From Chitinophaga agri (GTDB lineage Bacteria; Bacteroidota; Bacteroidia; Chitinophagales; Chitinophagaceae), in assembly GCF_010093065.1 (NCBI RefSeq), contig NZ_CP048113.1:2852001-2916000 (forward strand): a stretch of DNA of 64,000 bases, in the 5' to 3' direction. Both the position numbers and the translations under genes were made by a program. A model generated the notes under the pieces. That model made no database searches. It was given only the letters and a program-made list of their open reading frames with translations, and had not been told where the DNA came from. Within the stretch, counting starts at the first letter, position 1. Every line of letters starts with the position of its first letter. Of the stretch, positions 8,266-16,285 are shown piece by piece.

Positions 8266-9378
8266 TTAGCGTATCTGATACACTACCTCATGCGCTTCGG
8301 TCAGATCAGGCACCTCCAGCTTACCTATCAGTTTGTGCATAACAGGTACAGGCACGATAGCCTCTCTCCCACCGTTCTGACGGAATAGTTCCCTGAAGGG
8401 CACTTCGACATATACTACTGTCACGTGTGCATCGTATTGCAGGCAAAGCGCTATCAGCTGTTCACGCATCTGCTGAGTGGTGTTCGTCGCATTCCACACA
8501 AAAGGACGTTTGCTGCGCAGACACACCCTGGCCTGTTCTTTTGCAGCCTGCACCACTGTACCATTACCACTTTTATCAGTAGGACTGATCTTCATTTGTA
8601 CGCGGATATCATCCAGCGAAATGATCTCCCACTCCGGCTGTTTAAAGTGCTTTTTTACGTATGTATCCTTACCGGCTCCCGGCAGTCCGCTCATGATCAC
8701 CACCTTCACCGATGGCGGGTGATAAGGCACATAACCCGGCGCCACATCTTCCTTCGTTAAAAAATGCATACGGGCGTCTGCATTTTCAAATGGCCAGGTG
8801 GTTCCCCAGCACTGATGCTCTTTGCAGTATTCTTCGAAGCAGTCTATACGATAGAGCATCTCTTCTTTATCGGGTGCGATGCGTCCAATCATGTCGGCAC
8901 GTGCCAGTAACGCCAGGTGTGCAGTATTGACCTGTATTGACGCATGGATGATTGTGCGTAGAGGATCCTGTCGTTCCAGTAACCACAGTGGCAGACTATG
9001 ATACTTCACGAGTTTGGCGACCTGCTCCCGGATGTGAAAAGGTGTTTGTATCTCACTATAGAGTATATGCCGCACAGTCCCTTCGCCTTTGCGGGCATGA
9101 CCAGCAGAGGTGATACGCCCATCGGCTTCTGTTATTGTTGTACTACGCTTTTCAACATCATGTAGTAAAGCGGCCGCCCAGAGTATTTCCTGATCCTGGG
9201 CAGATAAACTACTGTATGCCGGTTGCTGTTGTAAAGCATCCAGCACCATCTGTGTATGAATGGCCACATTGCCTTCTCCGTGATGAATAGGGTCCTGCGG
9301 CACATGCTGCATATCGCGGACCCAGTCATACTGTTGCTCCAGGTACGACCATGATCTGTTATTTGTGATTGTCCACAT
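8266..9378 (-). CDS. HD-domain phosphoesterase / 5'-OH polynucleotide kinase fusion (HD-Pnk type)
   Basis: A 370-residue protein predicted to heal broken nucleic-acid ends. The N-terminal half is an HD phosphohydrolase: H32-H33, H41, H73-D74 in LLHDVEK, H94, H127 and D162 are the likely metal ligands. The C-terminal half is a P-loop kinase: GLPGAGKDT at 231-239 and LDDIR at 255-259, as in T4 Pnk-like enzymes. The same architecture is known from Runella slithyformis HD-Pnk, where the HD part removes 2',3'-phosphates and the kinase phosphorylates 5'-OH ends. The start is chosen at 9378 because AAGGAGGT lies just upstream; an ATG at 9393 would place that ribosome site inside the gene. It overlaps the ligase gene by 20 bases, so the two are translationally coupled. 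Confidence 0.9.
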   Translation of the reverse strand: MWTITNNRSWSYLEQQYDWVRDMQHVPQDPIHHGEGNVAIHTQMVLDALQQQPAYSSLSAQDQEILWAAALLHDVEKRSTTITEADGRITSAGHARKGEGTVRHILYSEIQTPFHIREQVAKLVKYHSLPLWLLERQDPLRTIIHASIQVNTAHLALLARADMIGRIAPDKEEMLYRIDCFEEYCKEHQCWGTTWPFENADARMHFLTKEDVAPGYVPYHPPSVKVVIMSGLPGAGKDTYVKKHFKQPEWEIISLDDIRVQMKISPTDKSGNGTVVQAAKEQARVCLRSKRPFVWNATNTTQQMREQLIALCLQYDAHVTVVYVEVPFRELFRQNGGREAIVPVPVMHKLIGKLEVPDLTEAHEVVYQIR

Positions 9379-10072
9379 ACTTACCTCCTTCATGTTGCAG
9401 GGCCGCTCTGCGCCAGTTGCGCGTCCAGTGTACGTCTGTCTTCACGTGCCCTTTACGTACATATTTAAATACGTTCTCCGCGAATGCAGCTACTGGGAAT
9501 CCTGCGGCATTGCGTGTTACAAGTCCCTCCATTGTAACCGGCACACCGGTAGCAGCATCATGTGCGGCAAAGCTACCAGGGCCTTTCACAATAGATAGGA
9601 TATCATGCTCAAAGTCTGCTTTATGCTGCGGGGCAGACAGTTGTTTAATAACAGGTACTGTTGGCAGATCGAGCATTGCTGCGTAAAAGCAGGTCTCTTC
9701 CCAGCTCAGCCAACAGCCATTTTCGCGTACGGCGAATACATAAAAATGATGATCCAGCTGTCTGTATTCAATAGAGTGTATCGCATACACGTTCTCCAGG
9801 AATATCTCCAGATCGCCCAGATCATGTTTTATAAGTTGCCAGTAACGGCGCAGACTTTCTGTCCAGGGAGATGTAGTTGGCGCTACATGCGAGCGGGCAA
9901 ATACACCATAGCGGGACAGGCAATTATTTTCACCGTCCAGTTTTTCCGTGTGTATCAGCTGAGGTATTGCAGTGATACACTGCCAATAATCATGCTGAAT
10001 ACGATCATCGCTGGTAGTTCCGGGCGAGAACGGAAAATGATAGGTACGGCCATATTTTTCTGAGATAGCCAT
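9359..10072 (-). CDS. ATP-dependent RNA ligase
   Basis: A 237-residue nucleotidyltransferase that probably seals 5'-phosphate to 3'-OH RNA ends. The covalent-nucleotidyl motif I is EKLDGEN at 43-49, with K44 the AMP acceptor. Other motifs are R60 (FARSH), the ENVYAIHSIEY segment at 93-103, FYVFAV at 110-115, motif IV EGLVTR at 182-187 and motif V KYVRKGHVK at 203-211. All nucleotide-contacting residues appear intact. No separate C-terminal domain is visible, so the enzyme is close to a minimal core. It is the first gene of an operon with the end-healing HD-Pnk, which would produce exactly the ends it needs. Sequence alone does not say whether the natural substrate is tRNA or other RNA. Confidence 0.9.
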   Translation of the reverse strand: MAISEKYGRTYHFPFSPGTTSDDRIQHDYWQCITAIPQLIHTEKLDGENNCLSRYGVFARSHVAPTTSPWTESLRRYWQLIKHDLGDLEIFLENVYAIHSIEYRQLDHHFYVFAVRENGCWLSWEETCFYAAMLDLPTVPVIKQLSAPQHKADFEHDILSIVKGPGSFAAHDAATGVPVTMEGLVTRNAAGFPVAAFAENVFKYVRKGHVKTDVHWTRNWRRAALQHEGGKYVDNHK

Positions 10073-10204
10073 ATCAGGGTTGTATTTAGTAAGAAAAAGA
10101 ATTCACAGGCCAGTCCCGCAGGATGCAGGTGGCGTAGTAGGATTTAATATGCCTGTGATATTACATGACGCAAGGTTTGTCAGGTTTTGTTTTTAATTAC
10201 GGCG

Positions 10205-10212
10205 CGAAGGTA
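10205..10212 (-). promoter_or_regulatory. possible -7 element of the RNA-repair operon
   Basis: The minus strand reads TACCTTCG, one base from TAnnTTTG, about 133 bases upstream of the ligase start. No TTTG is found at the usual distance. The same TTCG variant recurs at 6782 and 17586. The 256-base gap to the divergent glucanase holds nothing else recognisable. Confidence 0.3.
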
Positions 10213-10328
10213 GATAAAAATTACATTCCTACCGAAATAATCGTTTGCAAAATCACTGACTTACCATATATAACAATCCCTTCCATCAGCCTCCGGCACC
10301 TCTCGGCAAAAAGCCCTAAATTACAGAT

Positions 10329-11705
10329 ATGAGCAACTTACTATTCTTCAGTTTGCTGGCCGCGATACCAGCAATGATGTCATGTGGAGGTTCCTCCTCC
10401 CGTCAGCCGGCAAAGGACAGTACGGCCGCCGCTACAGATACCGTAGCACTATCGGCGGATTCCATTTTTAACATTGTGGAGGAACGAACCTTCCAGTACT
10501 TCTGGGATGGTGCAGAACCCAGCAGTGGTATGGCACGGGAGCGGTATCATGTCGATGGGGACTATCCGGAAAATGACATGAATGTTGTCACTTCGGGTGG
10601 TAGTGGGTTTGGTGTAATGGCTATACTGGCAGGTATTGAACGGGGATATGTCACCCGGGCAGCAGGACTGGAACGGCTGACCAGAATTGTTTCCTTCCTG
10701 GAAAAGGCGGATCGTTTTCATGGTGCATGGCCTCACTGGCTATATGGCGAGACCGGTAAAGTAAAACCTTTCGGACAAAAGGATAATGGCGGAGATCTGG
10801 TGGAAACCTCGTTTATGCTACAGGGACTTCTTTGTGTAAGACAATACTTCGCCAATGGCAATGAGGCAGAAAAAGCACTGGCCGCCCGCATCAATACACT
10901 GTGGAAAGATGTCGACTTCAACTGGTACAGAAATGGTAAAAACGTGCTGTACTGGCATTGGTCACCTAATTACCAATGGGAGATGAACTTTGCTGTAACC
11001 GGTTATAATGAATGTCTGATCATGTATGTACTGGCAGCTGCCTCTCCTACTCATGGTATTTCCGCGGATGTCTATCACAACGGTTGGGCCAGGCAGGGCG
11101 CTATCAGGGACAGCATTAACGCATATGGGCATACGTTAAAACTGTCGCACAACTTTGCCAAGGAGTACGGCGGACCATTATTCTGGTCACATTACTCGTA
11201 CCTGGGGCTCGACCCGCATGGATTAAAAGATCGGTATGCGGATTACTGGGAAAATAATCTGAACCATGTACTGATCAACCGGGAATGGTGTATACAGAAT
11301 CCGAAGCGGTATAAAGGTTATGGCCCCGATAGCTGGGGACTTACCGCCAGTTACTCTGTAAAAGGATATGCAGCACATGCACCCGGAGAAAAGAATGACC
11401 TGGGCGTCATTTCTCCTACAGCCGCCCTTTCTTCCATGCCCTATACACCCGAATATTCCAAACAGGCTATGGTACACTGGTACAATGACATGCGTGATAA
11501 ACTCTTTGGTCCATATGGATTCTATGATGCATTCAGTGAGACGGACAACTGGTATCCGCAGCGATACCTCGCCATTGATCAGGGACCTATCGTCGTGATG
11601 ATGGAGAACTATCGCAGCGGATTATTATGGAAACTGTTTATGAGTTGTCCTGAAGTACAGCAGGGCTTGAAGAAACTGGATTTTCAGAGCCCTTACCTGC
11701 AGTAA
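10329..11705 (+). CDS. lipoprotein glycoside hydrolase, GH144-like (endo-beta-1,2-glucanase family)
   Basis: A 458-residue lipoprotein: signal peptide with lipobox ending MMSC (Cys19), then a Ser/Ala/Asp-rich spacer. The rest is the 'glycoamylase' (PF10091) alpha-barrel: FQYFWDGAEPSSGMARER, GSGFGVMAI, NGGDLVETSF, and near the end YDAFSETDNWYPQRYLAIDQGP. This set is shared by family GH144, whose founding endo-beta-1,2-glucanase comes from Chitinophaga. The enzyme would sit on the cell envelope and cut beta-1,2-glucan (sophoro-oligosaccharides), although related families with other linkages cannot be excluded. It is a single gene whose 3' end overlaps the convergent acyltransferase gene by 68 bases. 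Confidence 0.85.
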   Translation: MSNLLFFSLLAAIPAMMSCGGSSSRQPAKDSTAAATDTVALSADSIFNIVEERTFQYFWDGAEPSSGMARERYHVDGDYPENDMNVVTSGGSGFGVMAILAGIERGYVTRAAGLERLTRIVSFLEKADRFHGAWPHWLYGETGKVKPFGQKDNGGDLVETSFMLQGLLCVRQYFANGNEAEKALAARINTLWKDVDFNWYRNGKNVLYWHWSPNYQWEMNFAVTGYNECLIMYVLAAASPTHGISADVYHNGWARQGAIRDSINAYGHTLKLSHNFAKEYGGPLFWSHYSYLGLDPHGLKDRYADYWENNLNHVLINREWCIQNPKRYKGYGPDSWGLTASYSVKGYAAHAPGEKNDLGVISPTAALSSMPYTPEYSKQAMVHWYNDMRDKLFGPYGFYDAFSETDNWYPQRYLAIDQGPIVVMMENYRSGLLWKLFMSCPEVQQGLKKLDFQSPYLQ

Positions 11706-12822
11706 CTTTCGGTGACAATATCCTTTGCCTTAGCTTCATAAATGGCTTTTCTATGATGAGGTGCAACAGGTAAGCCGCAAGTACACAATTGAGGATACAG
11801 ATAAAAAAGGCAGGGGTACCGTCAGGATCAATACCTGTATTCCCCAGCGTCATCTGTGTGAGTTTAATCACGCCTTTGTGGGAAAGATAGATACCATAAG
11901 ACAAAGTAGCAAGTGTAGTTGTAAAAGCGAGCTTTCGTTTATACAGAAAACTGCTTTCACTTACTGCACCTGCGACCATGGCACCATAGCCAATGGCCAC
12001 CAGCGGAAATCCGAGAATGGAAGGAGCAAATGCAGCAGGTTCCTCACACAGGAACCATGCACCTGTTAATAATATCAACCCGATAAACAGTAGTTTATTA
12101 CCCAGTGCAGTGATCTTTTGTTTCACAGCAGGCAGGAAAGCAAAGGCGGCTGCAATAGCCACCCCCGTAAGCAATCCATCAAGACGCGTGAATGTCGGAT
12201 AGTATATCCATTTGTACCAGATCACCCAATAGTCATCTGCGTGCTGCGCAGGCACAGCGAATGTATACCAGCAAAACAGCCGTATGGCGAAACCCGCTGT
12301 AAAAAGTCCGCCTATCAGCCACGGACCAGCCCTCAATGCCTTCCAGCGTACAAGCATGATCAGTATGAGGGGCAGCAGGAAATAGAACTGCTCTTCTATA
12401 CACAATGACCAGGCATGCGAGAAGGTACCCTTTTCCTTCAGATCCAGACCAAAATTCTGTGTAAAGGTGAGGAACTTCCACAATGGAGGCAGTGCTTCCT
12501 TTTCACGGAATAAGGGGATAAAAAAATACAGCGCCAATACTGTCAGGTAAGCAGGAATGATCCTGAAAAAACGCTTGAGGAAAAACTCCCTGAAGGAAAG
12601 TTCCTCCTGACGACTGATCTGTGCGAATAACTGAGAGGAGATCAGGAAACCACTCAGGACGAAGAACAGGTCAACGCCCGTCCAGCCGAAACCACCGATG
12701 GTATCGATCCAGTCAGGATGTTTAAATATACGGTAGTGATAAACGAATACAAAGGTGATCGCAAACGCGCGCAAATGGTCTAATCCGGCAAGATGTTTAC
12801 CGGGTGCTGAGAGTTGTGACAT
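11638..12822 (-). CDS. acyltransferase family 3 membrane protein (OafA/YrhL type)
   Basis: A 394-residue polytopic membrane protein that probably transfers acyl groups to a cell-surface glycan or lipid. The N-terminus has the family's HLAGLDHLRAFAI and FVYHY (catalytic-type His) near residues 13-30, then DLFFVLSGFLIS and RFFRIIPAYL. About ten hydrophobic helices follow. The last 30 residues are polar and low in complexity, and it is this tail that overlaps the end of the convergent glucanase gene. The substrate is not predictable. Starts with ATG at 12822. Confidence 0.9.
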   Translation of the reverse strand: MSQLSAPGKHLAGLDHLRAFAITFVFVYHYRIFKHPDWIDTIGGFGWTGVDLFFVLSGFLISSQLFAQISRQEELSFREFFLKRFFRIIPAYLTVLALYFFIPLFREKEALPPLWKFLTFTQNFGLDLKEKGTFSHAWSLCIEEQFYFLLPLILIMLVRWKALRAGPWLIGGLFTAGFAIRLFCWYTFAVPAQHADDYWVIWYKWIYYPTFTRLDGLLTGVAIAAAFAFLPAVKQKITALGNKLLFIGLILLTGAWFLCEEPAAFAPSILGFPLVAIGYGAMVAGAVSESSFLYKRKLAFTTTLATLSYGIYLSHKGVIKLTQMTLGNTGIDPDGTPAFFICILNCVLAAYLLHLIIEKPFMKLRQRILSPKVTAGKGSENPVSSSPAVLQDNS

Positions 12823-13003
12823 GAAAGGAAGTGGCTGCAGATTTTGTGCGGCAGGTTATAAATTTAAGCACTTCTGTACATCTTTTACAACTCCTTTATG
12901 AATGGTCTTTTAATGGGCGCATGTGGTCTATGTACAGTAGGAATGTGGAAGAGAGTAACGGCATGCAATTTGTTTCTGTAACAGGGTATCCAAACAGGAC
13001 AAT

Positions 13004-13183
13004 ATGAAACGGATAAAACTCCTTACAATGGTGCTGGGCTTATTAGTGGCAGCGGCTAGTTGTGTACCTCCTCGTGGTGGTCCTCCCCGTCCGCCAAGAC
13101 CACCCAAACCACCAAGACCACCGCATGGCGCTGTGCAATTTAATATTCCGGACACTACGTTCCAGAGAGCCGTTATGGCCTGA
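13004..13183 (+). CDS. small proline-rich lipoprotein (59 aa)
   Basis: An ATG at 13004 opens a 59-codon frame ending at TGA 13181-13183. The product has a charged start (MKRIKLL), a hydrophobic core and a clear lipobox ending AAASC, with Cys20 the lipidation site. The mature part is a run of PPRGG/RPPRPP/KPP units and then a short VQFNIPDTTF tail. Such tiny Pro-rich lipoproteins are common but uncharacterised in Bacteroidota. It lies alone between the divergent acyltransferase and the convergent DUF1080 gene and is followed immediately by the repeat at 13187. Confidence 0.65.
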   Translation: MKRIKLLTMVLGLLVAAASCVPPRGGPPRPPRPPKPPRPPHGAVQFNIPDTTFQRAVMA

Positions 13184-13186
13184 GAA

Positions 13187-13313
13187 AATCAGGAATTAGG
13201 AATTTGTTAGCCCTACAGAATTTAAGTGGTCAACAGCTGGTATCCATCTTAACAGGAAAGACTGCTGGTATCATTTGGAGACGGTAGTTATAAAAAATTC
13301 CTAATTCCTGATT
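13187..13313. repeat. MITE-like element with perfect 19-bp inverted ends (copy A)
   Basis: Bases 13187-13205 (AATCAGGAATTAGGAATTT) are the exact reverse complement of 13295-13313. The 127-bp unit has no gene. The same end motif is found at 18055, 28613 and 32845. Confidence 0.65.
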
Positions 13314-13321
13314 CCCAATTC

Positions 13322-14170
13322 TTATTTCCTGTTTCTTCCTTGTTGCTGCAGCTTCTTCAAGACAGCCTGCAGTTTCACCGGATCATTTACATAAGGGGAC
13401 AGGTCAAATAATTCCACCTTTCTGAAATCTACAGGATGGCTTTCGCTTTGCAGAGAGATAGATCCTTCTTTTAATAACCGGCCTTCTGTGACCAGGGTCG
13501 GATCAGCATCTGCAACATTGCCACCACCGGTTTGCGGCTTATTGTATACGATCACGGTATCGCTGAACACGAAGTGTTTAATAACAGAATCACCGAGTAC
13601 CAGTGCACCTGCTCTTACCCACTGCTCACCATGATAGGTTTTCGAGGTAGAGGAAATACAATGATCTTTGATCAGCTTTCCGTTCATCACCACATTGGTC
13701 CCGGGCGTACAGAGGTTAGCGGTAGAACGCGGGTCTTTACCGTTGCCACCTAACAATTGTTCCTCAAGAGAGATCGGGAAGTCCTGGTCTTTACCCATGC
13801 TGGCAGCTGACTGGCCATGCAGCATGATGCCACTATTGCGCGTAGCCCATCCTGGTCCGCCCTTCACCTGATCGCCCACGAAACGGTATTCCACCATCAC
13901 TACATAGGCAGAAAAATTCTTGTTATAGAAGATATGACCATATTGCTCGTTAAAGTCGGCGTACTGGTCATAGCGTACTTTCAGCAACCCATCTTCCACC
14001 CGGAAGGTATTTCCATAGTTTTCGTTCAGGTTATGGCCTTTGATCTTGATATCCCAGCCAGTAAGGTCTTTACCATTAAAAAGCTGTATCCAACCGTTTT
14101 TTTTCGCCTTCTTTTGTGCCATTCCTGTAAGTGAGAGCAGCAGCAGCCCGCACGTGAATAGTTTTTTCAT
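13322..14170 (-). CDS. secreted DUF1080 (3-keto-disaccharide hydrolase-like) protein
   Basis: 282 residues with a signal peptide (residues 1-18, ending GMAQ) followed by a single DUF1080 domain. The domain is recognised from WIQLFNGKDLTGWDIKIKG, a strong DUF1080 start, then NSGIMLHGQS and ISLEEQLLGG, and ends with LQSESHPVDFRKVELFDL. It is about 200 residues shorter than the DUF1080 protein at 5164 and lacks that protein's second domain. Probably secreted and sugar-binding or sugar-cleaving. The C-terminal tail is basic and Gln-rich. It is a single gene. Confidence 0.85.
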   Translation of the reverse strand: MKKLFTCGLLLLSLTGMAQKKAKKNGWIQLFNGKDLTGWDIKIKGHNLNENYGNTFRVEDGLLKVRYDQYADFNEQYGHIFYNKNFSAYVVMVEYRFVGDQVKGGPGWATRNSGIMLHGQSAASMGKDQDFPISLEEQLLGGNGKDPRSTANLCTPGTNVVMNGKLIKDHCISSTSKTYHGEQWVRAGALVLGDSVIKHFVFSDTVIVYNKPQTGGGNVADADPTLVTEGRLLKEGSISLQSESHPVDFRKVELFDLSPYVNDPVKLQAVLKKLQQQGRNRK

Positions 14171-14317
14171 ACGTCAGTAGTTTATCGCTTCAAGATAGGG
14201 AGTAAAATGGAAATATTACAGAACCAGACGCCTCTGTTGTATGTTATTATGCTTAGTGGTACCATGCGGTGTAGTGAGTTGGCATGTATTTAGGGTTACT
14301 CACTTCAAAGCATAGTT

Positions 14318-14956
14318 ATGATCAGATTATTTACTACACTACTGTTTGCCCTGACGGCAACAGGCTTTATAGCCAGGGGGCAAACGGCCGACTGGCAGAA
14401 GCGCCTGAAACAGGAGATCAGGCAACTGGAAACTACTGCCGACTTTGACACCTGGCAGCAAGGAGCCGATAAGCTGGCTAAACTGGCCGGGGAGCATCCG
14501 GAGGAATGGTTGCTCCAATATTACACCGGGTGGGCCTATACACAGTCCTCTTTTAAGGCACCGGAAGGAAAGGCTGACCCCACCACCGAGAAAGCAGCGC
14601 CATTTGTAAAGAAAGCGCTGGAAATGCAGCCCAAAAACACGGAAACACTTACATTGATGGCGTACTGGCTATCTGCCCGTATCAATGCGAACAATTCCAG
14701 AGGCATATCCCTGGGAAAAGAAAGCCGTAATTATTCTGAACAGGCCATTGAAGCCGATAGCTCTAACCCTCGTGCTTACCTGATGAAGGGCTTGGTGATC
14801 TATCATACACCCGCCTTGTTTGGAGGCGGAAAAAAGAAGGCAGCTCCTGTGATGGAAGCGGCCGCACAGCGGTTTGCAGATTTCAAACCCAAGGATGAAC
14901 TTGCCCCCAGGTGGGGTAGTGAGATCCTGAAAGAGGTGGAAGTAAGGATGAAATAA
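14318..14956 (+). CDS. secreted TPR-like protein
   Basis: 212 residues. A signal peptide (1-22, ending ARGQT) precedes helical repeats of the tetratricopeptide type: AAPFVKKALEMQPKNTETLTLMAYW around 90-115 and YSEQAIEADSSNPRAYLMKGLV around 135-160. It probably mediates protein contacts in the periplasm. No enzymatic motif was seen. It is followed, after a 140-base gap, by the SRPBCC gene on the same strand; a link between them is not evident. Confidence 0.75.
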   Translation: MIRLFTTLLFALTATGFIARGQTADWQKRLKQEIRQLETTADFDTWQQGADKLAKLAGEHPEEWLLQYYTGWAYTQSSFKAPEGKADPTTEKAAPFVKKALEMQPKNTETLTLMAYWLSARINANNSRGISLGKESRNYSEQAIEADSSNPRAYLMKGLVIYHTPALFGGGKKKAAPVMEAAAQRFADFKPKDELAPRWGSEILKEVEVRMK

Positions 14957-15097
14957 GACAACAAGACCGGCAACGCTCAGGTGAAATGGGCAATTTTATA
15001 CGCAGTTCCACAATAGCCAAGCACTATAACTAATTGACTATAAATACTTTTCATTCAAGCAGGATTTTCGCATTATCTGATTAAAAACCCATTGTTT

Positions 15098-15820
15098 ATG
15101 AGTACATACAAAAGTTTAAACGGACACGGCGAGCCCCGCGCTTCTATGCTCTACGAGCAGTCGAATGTCCTGAATGTAAGCAGGCAAGGGCGTATTGCGT
15201 CTATCGTCGGTGGTGCACTACTGACAAATTCAGCCATTAATAATGTGACCAAACATCCCATCAGAAGTCTGTTAAAGCTGGTAACCGGCGGTTACCTGCT
15301 CTACAGGGGAATATCAGGGAACTGTCCTATATCCGCCTATGCAGGAAGGCGGGCGGATGAGCGGCATACCAGTACTGTTAATGTGAGAGCGAAGTTCATC
15401 GTGGCCAAACCAAGGGATGAAGTGTATGGTTTCTGGAGAAGACTGGAAAACCTGCCTCATTTTATGCGGCACCTGGCGTCGATTACCGAGCATGACGATT
15501 ATCATTCACACTGGGTGGTAAAAGGTCCCGGCGGCATTGGTACGCTGGAATGGGATGCGGAGATTATCAAGGATGAAGCAGGCGCATTGATCGGCTGGCG
15601 GTCTGCGCCAGGTTCCAATATAGCGACAGCGGGGAAGGTTACATTCTCTGACGCGCTGGGCGGTGGTACAGAAATAGAAGTGGTGATCGCCTACCGGCCA
15701 CCGGCAGGTTATGTGGGTACCGGACTCGCCTGGCTGCTGAATGGCGCTTTTCACCGGATGGTAGAAAAAGATGTCATGCGGTTCAAACATTATGTGGAAA
15801 CCGGAGAAATAACTGCCTAA
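15098..15820 (+). CDS. membrane-anchored SRPBCC (polyketide cyclase-like) protein
   Basis: The ATG at 15098 is preferred over an in-frame TTG at 15092. The 240-residue product has an N-terminal DUF2892-like hairpin of two hydrophobic segments (RIASIVGGALL, LLKLVTGGYLLYRG). A START/SRPBCC domain follows (FIVAKPRDEVYGFWRRLENLPHFM, GGTEIEVVIAYRPP, FKHYVETGEI). This combination is frequent among stress-induced envelope proteins and often travels with YtxH-like proteins, as here (next gene 61 bases downstream). The ligand is unknown. Confidence 0.85.
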   Translation: MSTYKSLNGHGEPRASMLYEQSNVLNVSRQGRIASIVGGALLTNSAINNVTKHPIRSLLKLVTGGYLLYRGISGNCPISAYAGRRADERHTSTVNVRAKFIVAKPRDEVYGFWRRLENLPHFMRHLASITEHDDYHSHWVVKGPGGIGTLEWDAEIIKDEAGALIGWRSAPGSNIATAGKVTFSDALGGGTEIEVVIAYRPPAGYVGTGLAWLLNGAFHRMVEKDVMRFKHYVETGEITA

Positions 15821-15881
15821 CTGGCCCAATATTTGAAAATTCTAAGTACACTTATTTGTTACACCTTAAAAAATCATAGTT

Positions 15882-16196
15882 ATGAGCACTGCGAAAATTT
15901 TATGTGGAGCATTAGCTGGTGTCGCTGCAGGATTGGCTATCGGATTACTGACTGCTCCTGATAGCGGTGAAGAAACTAGAAGAAAGATCAGGAGATCCGC
16001 GCATCACCTGCAGGGCCGTGTTAAGAAAATATTAGGCAGAGGTGCAGACGGACTAACCGAGTTGAAGTATATTTTTGAACATGAAGTAACAGGCCTGAAA
16101 GATGACGTAAGAGAAAGGATACTGGCCTTACTGGATGAATCTATTGAGGCATTCAAAAGCTTCAAGAAAGACGCAAAAGAAGCAGCAGTTAACTGA
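15882..16196 (+). CDS. YtxH-like stress protein
   Basis: 104 residues. The N-terminal hydrophobic segment LCGALAGVAAGLAIGLLTAP with the following EETRRKIRR is the YtxH family signature. The rest is charged and helical (LDESIEAFKSFKKDAKEA). Members are general-stress proteins of unknown mechanism. Same strand as the SRPBCC gene, 61 bases apart, and ended by the hairpin at 16224, so the two probably form one transcript. Confidence 0.85.
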   Translation: MSTAKILCGALAGVAAGLAIGLLTAPDSGEETRRKIRRSAHHLQGRVKKILGRGADGLTELKYIFEHEVTGLKDDVRERILALLDESIEAFKSFKKDAKEAAVN

Positions 16197-16223
16197 CAAC
16201 GGATGACCAGCAATAAAAGAAAA

Positions 16224-16262
16224 GAGGCGGTGCAGCTATAAGCTTGTCACCGCCTCCTTTTT
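16224..16262. terminator. bidirectional terminator between ytxH-like and TlpA-like genes
   Basis: The 9-bp arms GAGGCGGTG (16224-16232) and CACCGCCTC (16248-16256) are followed by CTTTTTT on the plus strand and TTTTCTTTT on the minus strand, serving both convergent genes. Confidence 0.85.
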
Positions 16263-16285
16263 AATGGGTTAGTTAGTAGTTAGTA

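Noticed and set aside
12928..13155. 75-codon minus-strand frame with a Gly-rich run
   Set aside because: It is the reverse of the proline codons of the small lipoprotein at 13004; the Gly run is an artefact.
13206..13290. Repeat copies A and B as remnants of a type IX secretion sorting domain
   Set aside because: A frame in each reads like LSGQQLVSI / LTGISCQALV, but there is no upstream part, and the short similarity could be chance.
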